Source: Candidatus Contendibacter sp. (lineage in GTDB: Bacteria > Pseudomonadota > Gammaproteobacteria > Competibacterales > Competibacteraceae). Taken from it: 64,000 bases of DNA. Below are positions 9,070-17,628 of the stretch, piece by piece. The stretch's first letter is position 1. Each line of letters begins with the position of its first letter. Made by a program: the position numbers and the translations under genes. The DNA is taken from assembly GCA_029624765.1 (NCBI GenBank), contig JARSSO010000055.1, positions 23,077-87,076 of the forward strand, in the 5' to 3' direction. Under the pieces are notes generated by a model that searched no databases, was not told where the DNA came from, and worked only from the letters and a program-made list of their open reading frames with translations.

Positions 9070-10305
9070 TCAGCGGCTCGGTTTCCCCGCAACCTGTTGC
9101 CGGATGCCGGCGATCTCGGTCTTGAACCGGGCGAGGACGGCGCGGGTCTGGACGGCGTCGCCGGCGTCGCCGAATTTGTCGAGCAGGCCCGCCTGTTGGC
9201 GGATGCGGCCGATGGCGGCGTCGAGCGCCTTGGTTTCCGCTGGGCCGAGACCGGCCACTTTCCCCGGCAGCGCGGCGAGCAGATCGCGGGCGGCAAACGC
9301 TTCGCGGTGGACCTTGGCCAGCTTGCCGGCGGCGAGGGCCTGATCGATGGCCGCGACCCGTTGATCCACAGCGGCGAGGATGCCGTCGACGGTCGCCGGG
9401 ATGGCGACCGGCTCATCGCCTCCATGGGGTTGCCCGTGGTCAGCGGCGGACGCGGTTTTGTCCGATTTCGGGGGCGCTACCTCAATGCCGAACGGCGCGA
9501 ACACCGGACGCCCGTCAATTTGCACCTGGGCGAACAGCTTCTGGTAACCGCCGGTGGCGAAGTTGGTTTGGAATTCCAGGGTCGGCCCGCCGCGCTCGGC
9601 GGCCGTTCCAGGTTCCTGGCCCAGCGGATGGACGTGGGCGATTTCGGTGCGATCGGCGTTGAAGCCCACCAGATGCGCGAACGCGCCCATGACCGGCTCC
9701 AGTTTGGCGAAAGGCTTGCTGTCCGGGTCGGTCACGGTCAACCAGGCCTTGTGGGGATGACCGGCGGTGGGTGGCTCTTCCTCGAATTTCAACGCGAACC
9801 GGTAACCCGCCGCGGTCGTTGTCCGATTGACGGCTTTGTCGACCGCCGTCGGCGTACCCGCCACCGTGAAACGGGTTACGGCGTATTCCTGCTGGTTGGC
9901 GGCGACCGGGAGCAGATCGGCGAAGACCCGGTATTCGCCCGCCTTGCCGGGGGTGAGGGCGAAGGTGTAGGTCCCCGGCGCGGGTCCGGGCTTCGGGTGC
10001 TCGTGATGGTAGTCGCTCAGGCTCGGATCGACGATGAGCAGATGAACCTTCTCGGTGTGCGCAACCTGTAGGTCGGCGAGAGTGACCGGCTTGCCGTCCT
10101 TGGCGACCAGCGACAACGTGAAGGTCGCCGGTTCGCCGACCTTCAGCCCACCGGTCGGGGCGATGGAGGCGCTGATCGTGGCGGGACCGGATTCATGGTG
10201 AGCGCCATGGTCGTGGCTTTCGGCGGCCTGCGCTGGGGTGTTGGCGGCAGCGATGGACAGCACGGCCACGGCAAGGAGAGCGGTTATGGAAATTCGGAAT
10301 TTCAT
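9070..10305 (-). CDS. Exported protein of metal efflux operon, His-rich N-terminus
   Basis: A 411-residue protein with a clear signal peptide (MKFRISITALLAVAVLSIAAANTPAQA) followed by a histidine cluster, ESHDHGAHHESG. The body has beta-sandwich-like segments (HTEKVHLLIVDPSLSDYHHEHP and GTYTFALTPGKAGEYRVFADL), typical of periplasmic proteins that accompany RND metal pumps. After a second HGQPHGG histidine patch, the last ~90 residues are helical. I infer periplasmic metal binding or delivery from the histidines and the operon, not from a known catalytic family. The ATG at 10305 is chosen because the signal peptide starts there. It sits between the adaptor and pump genes. Confidence 0.75.
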   Translation of the reverse strand: MKFRISITALLAVAVLSIAAANTPAQAAESHDHGAHHESGPATISASIAPTGGLKVGEPATFTLSLVAKDGKPVTLADLQVAHTEKVHLLIVDPSLSDYHHEHPKPGPAPGTYTFALTPGKAGEYRVFADLLPVAANQQEYAVTRFTVAGTPTAVDKAVNRTTTAAGYRFALKFEEEPPTAGHPHKAWLTVTDPDSKPFAKLEPVMGAFAHLVGFNADRTEIAHVHPLGQEPGTAAERGGPTLEFQTNFATGGYQKLFAQVQIDGRPVFAPFGIEVAPPKSDKTASAADHGQPHGGDEPVAIPATVDGILAAVDQRVAAIDQALAAGKLAKVHREAFAARDLLAALPGKVAGLGPAETKALDAAIGRIRQQAGLLDKFGDAGDAVQTRAVLARFKTEIAGIRQQVAGKPSR

Positions 10306-10385
10306 GGGCGCCTCTCGAAAGATTGGGGTAAACACATCGGGCTGGAACGTGGATCGGACGGTTGCCATCGACGGCGTTGGTCGGG

Positions 10386-11606
10386 TTACCGGACCGGCGG
10401 GCTATCTTCCGCCGTCGACAGGGGCTTGGACATGCGGACCTGATAGGTTCCCTGGACGACGACGCGGTCGCCGGGTTTGAGCGTTCCTTCGTCGGCCAAC
10501 AGCAGCCGGTCGCTCAGGCGTTCCAGAATTCGCACCGGTCGCGCGGCGAACCGCTCGCCGCCGGTCTTGACGTAGACCACGGGTTGACCGTCAAGATCGA
10601 CCAGCGCCGATTTGGGCACCGCGATTCCCGATACCGCGGCGCCGGTTTCGATGTAGACGCGCCCGAACATTCCGCCGAAGAGGCGGCCCGTGGCATTGGG
10701 CACGGCAAAGAGCACTGGCAGGGCGCGCGTTCGTTCGTCGACGACGGCGCCGCGCGAAACGAGGCGGGCGGGGAACGACTCGCCGGGAAACGCTTCCACG
10801 GTGAAGAACGCCCGCTGGGCGGCCAGGATCGCGGCGACGTCGGTCTCGAAGACGCTGGCCTCGACCAGCAGTTCGGACGTGTCGACGATCTGGAAGAGTG
10901 GTTTGTCGCGGCTGACGTTTTCACCGATGGTGACGTGCGTGCGCGAGATCATCCCGTCCAGCGGCGCGCGAATGATTCGGCGCTTCTGGGCGAGAATGCC
11001 CGTGGTCGAGGCGGAATCGAGCAGCGCTACCTGCTCGACGAAGCCGTCGCGCCTGGCCCTGGCCACCTCCAGGGCGTTGCGGGCGGCGGTGATGTCCTTG
11101 TCCGTGGCCACGCCCGCCAGCTTGGTCAGGCGGTCGTACTCGCGCTGGGCGAGCGCCAGACTCGCCTCGGCCTGCCGCAAATCGCTGGCGGCGCGGGCGC
11201 GCTCGGTCGCGATCGTGACGAGATCGGGCGCCGCGATGGATTCCTCGACGATGGCGATGACTTGATCCCGCTTCACCCGCTCGCCGAGGGCGGGGATCTT
11301 GTAGTCGCCGGCGGCGATCAGGCGACCTTCCTGTGGCGCCGTCACGATGGCCTCGCGTTCGGAACGGACCAGGGTGCGGCCCAGGACGCGGAGGATGCGG
11401 GGAACGGTTTCCAGCCGCGCGCGGGTCGTCTCGATCCGGGCCAGCAACTGCGTCTCGATGGGGACGTGGAGAGGCGCGGTGGGCGATGCGATGGCGGCGG
11501 TCGTCAAGCCGGCGCCGGAATGATCCTCACCCTCGTGGGCTGGAGCGGACGGCGCGACCACCGCCAGGGCCGAGGCGACCAGCAGGCCGAGCGGGTTTCG
11601 AGTCAC
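10386..11606 (-). CDS. RND efflux periplasmic adaptor subunit (CusB/CzcB-type)
   Basis: A 406-residue membrane-fusion protein that links an RND pump to an outer-membrane channel. After a signal sequence and an AHEGEDHSG histidine patch there is a lipoyl-like half (VTAPQEGRLIAAGDYKIPALGERV), a helical hairpin (LRQAEASLALAQREYDRLTKLAG), the second lipoyl half (RRIIRAPLDGMISRTHVTIGENV) and beta-barrel domains (GGMFGRVYIETG). The start is GTG 11606, which overlaps the stop of the upstream gene by 4 bases, so translation is probably coupled. Its partner pump lies two genes downstream. The EGEDH patch near the mature N-terminus, shared with the gene before it, suggests metal binding. Confidence 0.9.
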   Translation of the reverse strand: MTRNPLGLLVASALAVVAPSAPAHEGEDHSGAGLTTAAIASPTAPLHVPIETQLLARIETTRARLETVPRILRVLGRTLVRSEREAIVTAPQEGRLIAAGDYKIPALGERVKRDQVIAIVEESIAAPDLVTIATERARAASDLRQAEASLALAQREYDRLTKLAGVATDKDITAARNALEVARARRDGFVEQVALLDSASTTGILAQKRRIIRAPLDGMISRTHVTIGENVSRDKPLFQIVDTSELLVEASVFETDVAAILAAQRAFFTVEAFPGESFPARLVSRGAVVDERTRALPVLFAVPNATGRLFGGMFGRVYIETGAAVSGIAVPKSALVDLDGQPVVYVKTGGERFAARPVRILERLSDRLLLADEGTLKPGDRVVVQGTYQVRMSKPLSTAEDSPPVR

Positions 11607-12229
11607 GCGGCGGCTCCCTTACGGGCGGTCAGACGGCCCGCCACGAACGCGGCGATCAGCAACACGGCACCGACGCCCGCCAGCGCCGCTGGCCGGAGAG
11701 ATGCCGTTCCGTCGCGGCGGAGGGAGGGGTTACCGACGGCCGGGTTGGACGGGGGCGGGCTGGCCTGAAATCCGGTCAGGCCGATCAGGTCCGTGTCGTC
11801 GCCCGCCGTCACGTCGAACAACCACGACATCGGCGCGGCGGTCGCGGGGGTGACGGCGGCGCTGTAAACGCCGCCCGGACCGCCGGATTTGGGCGCGAAC
11901 GCGACGGTGACGCTCTGGTCGCCCTCGGAAAGGCTAGCGCCGACGGTGGCGTCGGCAACCGGGCGATTGGTCTCGACGGAAACCAGATAGAGAGTCACCG
12001 ATACGGTTTCGCCCGGCGCGAACGGCGGGTATTTCAAAACCGCTTCAAACAGCGCGCCGGCGGCACTGGTCGCCAAAAGGGCGTTGCCCGGCATGGAAAC
12101 GGCGGCGGGGCCGGACCCGCCATGGTCCTCCCCTTCGTGAGCGAGCGCTGGAAAGGACCGGGCGGCGGCGCAGGCGATCAGCAGGGCCGCGAGCCATGGG
12201 GCCGCGCGGCGAGTCGGATATCGATTCAT
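11603..12229 (-). CDS. Exported single-anchor protein, first gene of metal efflux operon
   Basis: A 208-residue protein with a signal peptide ending in ...PALA, followed at once by HEGEDHGGSG, which resembles the mature N-terminus of the adaptor. A beta-rich domain follows (PGETVSVTLYLVSVETNRPVADATV), and a C-terminal transmembrane helix (residues ~178-200) is followed by a short basic RLTARKG tail. It is probably anchored in the inner membrane facing the periplasm. It has no recognised catalytic motif. The 4-base overlap with the adaptor gene and the shared histidine patch suggest it works with the pump, perhaps in metal sensing or capture; that is inference. ATG 12229 is chosen because the frame extends another 28 codons with no signal-like sequence. 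Confidence 0.7.
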   Translation of the reverse strand: MNRYPTRRAAPWLAALLIACAAARSFPALAHEGEDHGGSGPAAVSMPGNALLATSAAGALFEAVLKYPPFAPGETVSVTLYLVSVETNRPVADATVGASLSEGDQSVTVAFAPKSGGPGGVYSAAVTPATAAPMSWLFDVTAGDDTDLIGLTGFQASPPPSNPAVGNPSLRRDGTASLRPAALAGVGAVLLIAAFVAGRLTARKGAAA

Positions 12230-12368
12230 AGCTACGCTTCGCGTCGAGGAACGAGGATGTTGGGATGCGTCCCCTGTCCACGCCAGGAGGATGGGAAACT
12301 GGTTGGAAACCACCCAGGACGGGCGATGGGTCGCGTCCGGTTCCCTGGACCGGACGGCGGCGAAACGG

Positions 12369-13841
12369 TCAACCGTGTCCCGCCAGCGCTTGCAACACCG
12401 GGTCTTCCGCCTCGATGGCGGCCAGCAGTTCGCGGCTCCAGTCGTCGGCCAGCACCAGCCGCTCGTAGTCGAACGCCTGTTGCAGCGGGTGGTTGAGGAT
12501 CAGCCAGTCGCCTTCGTCCCCTCCGGGCAGCACTCCGGCGAAGTGAAAGCCCAGCCGCTCCCAGTCGGGAGCGAAATCCGGCAAGGCCGGATCGCCCAGA
12601 TTCAGATACAGCAACACGCATTCCATGCCTTGGCGGCGGAGTTCCAGCAACTGCCCGGCCACGACGCGGGCCGCGTCCCCACCCAACTGACGCAAGGTGA
12701 GGATCGCGGTTCCAAGATAGGCCTTGGCGGTGGTTTCCCAGCGGCTGGTCGCGGCGGCGGGGGGCTGGCCCGGCGCGAACGAGACGGGGCGGTCGAGCCG
12801 GTCGTAAATCCGGGTCAACAGGTTCCGATAGCGCGACGGCGGATAAAGGGTTCGGGCCGGCGCGGGTTGCAGGGCGCGATACGCCAGCACGCAGCTTTCC
12901 CGTTGCCGCAGCCGGTCGGCGATGCCGTGAAACGACAGGCTGGCCGGGGCCAGTCCCAGCAGCAGGCCGCAGGGACGGAAATCCAGCCGGGCGCAAAGGT
13001 GCTGGCTGAAAGGATGCGAGGTGACCGCGTTGGCGTTGACGCCGTGCCAGCCCTGCCGCGCCGCCCAGTCCAGCAGCCATTCGCTCAACTGGCGGGCGAT
13101 GCCCCCGCTCCGGTAGCGGGGGGAGACGGCGGCGACGCCCAGCTCGCCCGTTCGCGCGTCGGAGCCGGAGCGGATCAGCGCCGCATGGCCGAGCAACTCG
13201 CCGTCCGCCGCGACCGCGACCGCCGAGATCAGCTCACCGCTGGCGTTCATCGCCGCCAGCCGCTCCGGGTAGTAAACGAAGTCGTAGACGTAGGAATAGC
13301 CGTAACAGGCATGGATGCAGCGGGAGACCGCCAAGGCGTCGCCGGCTTGCGGGCGGCGAATGGCGAAGGCCGGGGTCGTCGCCGGCGCGAGTGGCGCGAC
13401 GGGCGGTGACTCCGCCTCCACCCGGGGCGTGGCCAGATACTTGATCAGTTGCCATTCCTGGCCTTCCTTGCCCAGATTGAGCCAGCAGGCTTCGTCGAAC
13501 GCGCGCCGCATCAGATAGGCGCTCAGGCCGTCCAGATGGGTTTCCGGCTGGTCCGGGTCGTACTCGGGCCAGCGGGAGCAATCCAGCGGCGACCCGTGGT
13601 GGCGCAGGCGCAGGATCAACCGGGTGGCCTCCGGCTCGCACACCAGTTCCAGGGTGGCGGTTTCGTCGTCGGCCAGCCCGATGAACTGGGCGACCGCTTC
13701 CTCGGTCCCCAGTTCGATGGCGCGACAGGCGGGCGGATCGAAACCGCTCTCCTGGGCGACGGCGCGGGCGTGCGCGCGGGCCAGGGGAATCGAGCGCAAG
13801 CGCGCCGGGACGATCAGTCGGCTGAGGTCGGTCGTCGCCAT
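12369..13841 (-). CDS. ATPase-fold (RsbW-like) / GNAT acetyltransferase chimera
   Basis: A 490-residue protein. Residues 1-~130 resemble the anti-sigma-factor histidine-kinase-like ATPase fold (ELGTEEAVAQFI, then LRHHGSPLD), but the N-box asparagine appears to be replaced. Residues ~150-300 form a GNAT N-acetyltransferase domain (IRRPQAGDALAVSRCI; LGVAAVSPRYRSGGIARQL covers the acetyl-CoA binding loop). The last ~180 residues are an additional domain I cannot name. It is the final gene of the LuxC/LuxE-type operon, 3 bp after the ligase gene, so it may modify a product or carrier in that pathway. The substrate is unknown. Confidence 0.72.
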   Translation of the reverse strand: MATTDLSRLIVPARLRSIPLARAHARAVAQESGFDPPACRAIELGTEEAVAQFIGLADDETATLELVCEPEATRLILRLRHHGSPLDCSRWPEYDPDQPETHLDGLSAYLMRRAFDEACWLNLGKEGQEWQLIKYLATPRVEAESPPVAPLAPATTPAFAIRRPQAGDALAVSRCIHACYGYSYVYDFVYYPERLAAMNASGELISAVAVAADGELLGHAALIRSGSDARTGELGVAAVSPRYRSGGIARQLSEWLLDWAARQGWHGVNANAVTSHPFSQHLCARLDFRPCGLLLGLAPASLSFHGIADRLRQRESCVLAYRALQPAPARTLYPPSRYRNLLTRIYDRLDRPVSFAPGQPPAAATSRWETTAKAYLGTAILTLRQLGGDAARVVAGQLLELRRQGMECVLLYLNLGDPALPDFAPDWERLGFHFAGVLPGGDEGDWLILNHPLQQAFDYERLVLADDWSRELLAAIEAEDPVLQALAGHG

Positions 13842-13844
13842 GGT

Positions 13845-15110
13845 TTAGCCGGTCATCCGCTGGTCGACGATAGGCTTGAGCTTGCCGGTGCGCGGGTTGG
13901 TTTCCAGCCGGCCGGAACCGACCCACTCGAAACGCGGCGGATGAATCGCGCCGCGCCGCTGCTCCTCGCGCAGCGTGGGCCGGGCGGCGCGCAAGGCGTC
14001 GATCAGCCGTTCGTTCCAGACCGCCTGCGCCTCGGCCGGCAGGGACGCGGCGACCCGAACGGTCAATTCGTCCCGCTGGTCGTAATGGCGGATCAGCAAT
14101 TGAAAGCCGCTGGCGTTCAATTCGGCCTGGAACGGCGCCAGCACCGCGCGCACGTCCTCGTAGTACAGGGACACCACGCCGACGCGCGCCCCTTCCTCAG
14201 AGCGGCCCAGCAGGCGGAATTTGCGGTCGGCCAGCCCCGCCGGTTCGGCCCATTCCGCCCGGTCGCCGGCCGGATAGCGAATGATCGGCATCAGCAGCCG
14301 GGTCAGATTCGTGATCAGGACCTTGCCGGGTTGACCCGGCTCGGTGATCGGCTGGCCATTGCCCTCGTCGACGATTTCCACCAGGGTCGCCGTTCCAAAG
14401 ACGCGATGTTCGTTCCAGCCGCAATCGGGACTGGCGTAACCGAGCAGACCGGCATCGACGCTGGCGTAGCCGATGGAGGCGATGCCGGCGTTGGGAAACA
14501 CCCGCCGCAACGAGACCGCCTGATCGGGATAGAGGGTTTCGCCACCGAACAGGATGCGCCGCACCGAGGGCAGCGCGACGCCTTCGCCCGCCAGCGTGGC
14601 GGCCAGGCCCAGCAGGGTGGTCGGCACGCCGGCCAGGGTTTCCACCGCGAAATGGGTGACGGTGTGCCGCAGCGTGTCGGCGTCCACCCGCCCGGCCAGC
14701 GGGAAGTGCACGACCGGCACTCCGCAGCGTTCCAGCGAATGGGTGATGAACAGGAACGAAGCGTAGAGATCGCCGGCGTAGAACAGGTTGGCGAGCCGCT
14801 CGCCGGGGCGCAGGCCACTCGCCGCCATGCCCCGCCCGAATCCTTCGCACAGGCTGTCCCATTCGCTGGCGCGGAAAATGGAGAATTTGGGCTTGCCGGT
14901 GGTGCCGCCGCTTTTGAAGGCCGTGCCATCGGTCATCCGGCCGGTCAGCACCGCGCCGGTTTCCGCCGCTTCCCAGAAGGTCTTGCTGTCCACCGGCGGC
15001 AGATCGGTCAGCGTCCAGCCGCTCTCCGGCAAACCGGCATGGAGCGCGCGGTAGTAGGGCGACCGGGACCGCGCCAGGGCGACGATGGTTTCGAGTTCGT
15101 AGGCGATCAT
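13845..15110 (-). CDS. PaaK/LuxE-like acyl adenylate ligase
   Basis: A 421-residue ANL-superfamily protein of the phenylacetate-CoA ligase / LuxE branch. The phosphate-binding loop is SGGTTGKPKFS (about residue 67), followed by LFGGETLYPDQA and YPAGDRAEWAEP. The C-terminal lysine region reads TNPRTGKLKPIVD. Such enzymes activate a carboxylic acid as an adenylate; whether the acceptor is CoA, a protein cysteine or something else cannot be read here. The ATG at 15110 overlaps the stop of the LuxC-LuxE gene by 4 bases. It is the third ligase-like module in the operon. Confidence 0.8.
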   Translation of the reverse strand: MIAYELETIVALARSRSPYYRALHAGLPESGWTLTDLPPVDSKTFWEAAETGAVLTGRMTDGTAFKSGGTTGKPKFSIFRASEWDSLCEGFGRGMAASGLRPGERLANLFYAGDLYASFLFITHSLERCGVPVVHFPLAGRVDADTLRHTVTHFAVETLAGVPTTLLGLAATLAGEGVALPSVRRILFGGETLYPDQAVSLRRVFPNAGIASIGYASVDAGLLGYASPDCGWNEHRVFGTATLVEIVDEGNGQPITEPGQPGKVLITNLTRLLMPIIRYPAGDRAEWAEPAGLADRKFRLLGRSEEGARVGVVSLYYEDVRAVLAPFQAELNASGFQLLIRHYDQRDELTVRVAASLPAEAQAVWNERLIDALRAARPTLREEQRRGAIHPPRFEWVGSGRLETNPRTGKLKPIVDQRMTG

Positions 15111-17617
15111 GACGGGCGCTCCTGGCGCAGATCGACGACATGCTGAAGCTTGCCGCTGGTCGGGGTCGCGATGAATCGCGCCAGCGGCAACCGCTCCACG
15201 CTGAATTCGGTCAGGCCGCGCTCCACCACGAACTCGCGCAGGTCGTGGTAATGAGCCAGCACCAACGCGCGGGCCTGGCTGGCCTCCAGGGCGGTCCGGT
15301 CGGACAGGCGCAACGTGATGCGCGACCGGCCCTCGCCCTGGGTCAGCACGATCTGGATTGCGCCGTCGTAGCCGGCCTGCTCGGCCAGGATAGCGGCGAA
15401 CGTCGCGTAGCTGAAGAAATAGGGCGCGCGGAAGATATCGCCGTGGCGACCCAGCAACTCGAAGCGGGGTGCGCGGCGGCCACAGGGACAGATGCCGGCC
15501 ACCCAGCGGCCCAGATCGCCGGTTTCGTAGCGGCGGATTGCCTGGGCGGTCCGCGCCAGCGGTGTGACCACCAGCCGCCCCACTTCGTCCGCCGCGACCG
15601 GACGGTCGGCGTCGAGGGCCAGAATCTCCAGGTGCTGAGTGCTCAGCAGGTGATGGACGCCGCCCGCGCAATGCGGGCACTGGTAGCCCATCGGTCCGGC
15701 GTCGTTGCTGCCATAGGCGGCGGAGCGGATGATGGCCACGCCAAATTCCCGATGCAGCCGCGCCCGTTCGACGGGTGGAAAATGTTCGCCACCGTAGAAG
15801 ATCTTGCGCACCCCGCCATAGCGCTGCAGCCGTTCGCCCTGTTCGTGGAACAGCTTCACCAGGTAGAACGGCATACCCAGCAGGGTATCGACCTGGAAGC
15901 GTTCGATGATGGCCGCCACTTCGGCCAGATCGTCGATGGCGGTCATCGGCAGTTGCACGGCCCGCAACTGCTCCAGGGCGCTCCAGAAACTGATGAAGCC
16001 GCCGTACAGGTGGCCGGCGAAAAACAGGTTCATGCAGCGGTCGCGGATCGGATCGAGGCCGGCGGCGTACAGGCCATCGCCAGCGGCGCGCATTTGCCGG
16101 GCGTAATCGGCGTGGCTGAACACCGACACCTTGGGATCGCCGGAGCTGCCGCCGCTCTTGAAATACAACTGGGCGGCGGCATCGATGGGCAGCGCCAGGA
16201 ACCCGGCCTTGTCCATCACCGGCGCGGCGGCGGCGTCCGGGGGTAACGACGGCGGCGTTTCCAGTTCCGCGAAACTGGTGATGCCCTGGACGCTGGCCGG
16301 CAGTTCCAGCGAGACCCGCCGGGCGTAGCGTTGCAGGCTGTAGACCCCGTCGTGCGGTTCGCCGAAGTAGCCGCCGACCTGTTCGCCAGGCCGGGCGACG
16401 CGGGTGACGCCCGCGGCCAGCAGGGCGCGGCTCAGTTCGGCCAGCCGCTCCAACGGGCAGGCCAGCCCGGCGGTTTGCAGCCAGGCCCGCAGCGGCCGCA
16501 GGGTCGGGACGATGGCCGTCATCGGCAACGGCTTGATCCAGAGGGTGCGGAACAGGGGCGAGGCGCGCAGGCCGGGTTTCGGCTCGACCAGCAAGCGCCA
16601 ACTCCGGTCCGGCGCCTCGATGACCCGGCTGCCGTCGATGGCGCCGTCCAGCCGGCACAGTTCGCGGGTGGTGGTGATCTCGGCCTGTTCGTGCGGACCG
16701 GGCGGTTGGCCGCGCGGGACGGTGGGAGCGACTTCGGCCAGCGCCGCCGCGAACCGCCCGGCGAAGGCGTGCAGCGCGGCCGGATCGTCGGTTTCCAGAT
16801 ACAGGCACTGCGGGCTGGAACAGGCCTGCTGCTCGATGAAGCAGACATCGTGGGCCAGCGCCCGCAGCGCGGCGGGATCGGCGCTCGATTCCCGCGCGAC
16901 GTAGGCGAAGGAAATCCGGTGGCCCCATTCGATCAGCCGCGCCGCCGGTGGAGTCATGGCGCGCACCGCCGCGACCGCGTCCTCGCCGCCCCAGACCGCC
17001 ACGCCATCGCACAGCGCGAACAGGGCGCTCAAGACTTCGGGCTGGCGCGAGGACAGCCGCAGCACGTAGACGAACGGCTTCAGGGTCGGCTCCCGCTCCA
17101 CCAGGGCGCGCAGCAGTTTCTGGGTGAACAGACCGTCCCGGCGGCTGGTCTTGAGCAGGTTGACGTTGCCGGCCAGCAGTCCTTCCAGCAGGCTCATGGT
17201 GGCCACGCCGCGCGCGTTGGCCGGGGTGACGTGACCGAGTACGCCGAGCGGCGCCCAGGCTTCGAAGCGGTGATCGGCATAGTCGATCCGGCGCGGGGTG
17301 AACGGGGCCGGATCGCCGAAGGCGCGCAGTACCTGGTATTCCAGTGTTTCGGCGCGCAGAAATTCGGCCAGGGTCGCCAGGGTCGCGACGGCGTCGTCCG
17401 GCGCGTCCCCGGTTTGCGCCAGTTCGTCGGCCAGCGTGTGGTACAGCGGGCCGCGCCGGGCGAGTTCGGCCGCCAGCGCGGCGCCGGCGCGGTACAGGGC
17501 CGACAGGTCAAGGGAGTGTTGGCAGTCCTCGGCCAGGATCGCGGCCAGGTTGGGCAGCCGGTCGGTCAGTTCGCGGTCGTCGATCCAGTCGCCGCGCCAG
17601 AGATGAGTGGGCGCCAT
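15107..17617 (-). CDS. LuxC acyl-CoA reductase fused to LuxE-like ligase
   Basis: An 836-residue two-domain protein. Residues ~1-440 match LuxC, the NADPH-dependent fatty acyl reductase of the aldehyde dehydrogenase superfamily. Marks are PLGVLGHVTPANARG (nucleotide fold), LLAGNVNLLKTS, and the nucleophile segment FIEQQACSSPQCLYL (about residue 264). Residues ~460-836 are a LuxE/PaaK-like adenylating domain with FKSGGSSGDPKVS and YGSNDAGPMGYQCP, the latter with paired cysteines (CPHC, later CPCG) suggesting a zinc site. In bioluminescent bacteria LuxC and LuxE are separate subunits, so the fusion is notable. The start at ATG 17617 has AGGAGGGAA directly upstream. Predicted role: reducing an activated acyl group to an aldehyde. 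Confidence 0.85.
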   Translation of the reverse strand: MAPTHLWRGDWIDDRELTDRLPNLAAILAEDCQHSLDLSALYRAGAALAAELARRGPLYHTLADELAQTGDAPDDAVATLATLAEFLRAETLEYQVLRAFGDPAPFTPRRIDYADHRFEAWAPLGVLGHVTPANARGVATMSLLEGLLAGNVNLLKTSRRDGLFTQKLLRALVEREPTLKPFVYVLRLSSRQPEVLSALFALCDGVAVWGGEDAVAAVRAMTPPAARLIEWGHRISFAYVARESSADPAALRALAHDVCFIEQQACSSPQCLYLETDDPAALHAFAGRFAAALAEVAPTVPRGQPPGPHEQAEITTTRELCRLDGAIDGSRVIEAPDRSWRLLVEPKPGLRASPLFRTLWIKPLPMTAIVPTLRPLRAWLQTAGLACPLERLAELSRALLAAGVTRVARPGEQVGGYFGEPHDGVYSLQRYARRVSLELPASVQGITSFAELETPPSLPPDAAAAPVMDKAGFLALPIDAAAQLYFKSGGSSGDPKVSVFSHADYARQMRAAGDGLYAAGLDPIRDRCMNLFFAGHLYGGFISFWSALEQLRAVQLPMTAIDDLAEVAAIIERFQVDTLLGMPFYLVKLFHEQGERLQRYGGVRKIFYGGEHFPPVERARLHREFGVAIIRSAAYGSNDAGPMGYQCPHCAGGVHHLLSTQHLEILALDADRPVAADEVGRLVVTPLARTAQAIRRYETGDLGRWVAGICPCGRRAPRFELLGRHGDIFRAPYFFSYATFAAILAEQAGYDGAIQIVLTQGEGRSRITLRLSDRTALEASQARALVLAHYHDLREFVVERGLTEFSVERLPLARFIATPTSGKLQHVVDLRQERPS

Positions 17618-17628
17618 GACGTTCCCTC

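Noticed and set aside
13845..17012. A 1055-codon minus-strand frame that runs from inside the LuxC-LuxE gene through the ligase gene
   Set aside because: Only the part from ATG 15110 is protein-like; the rest is a shadow of the LuxC-LuxE gene in another frame.
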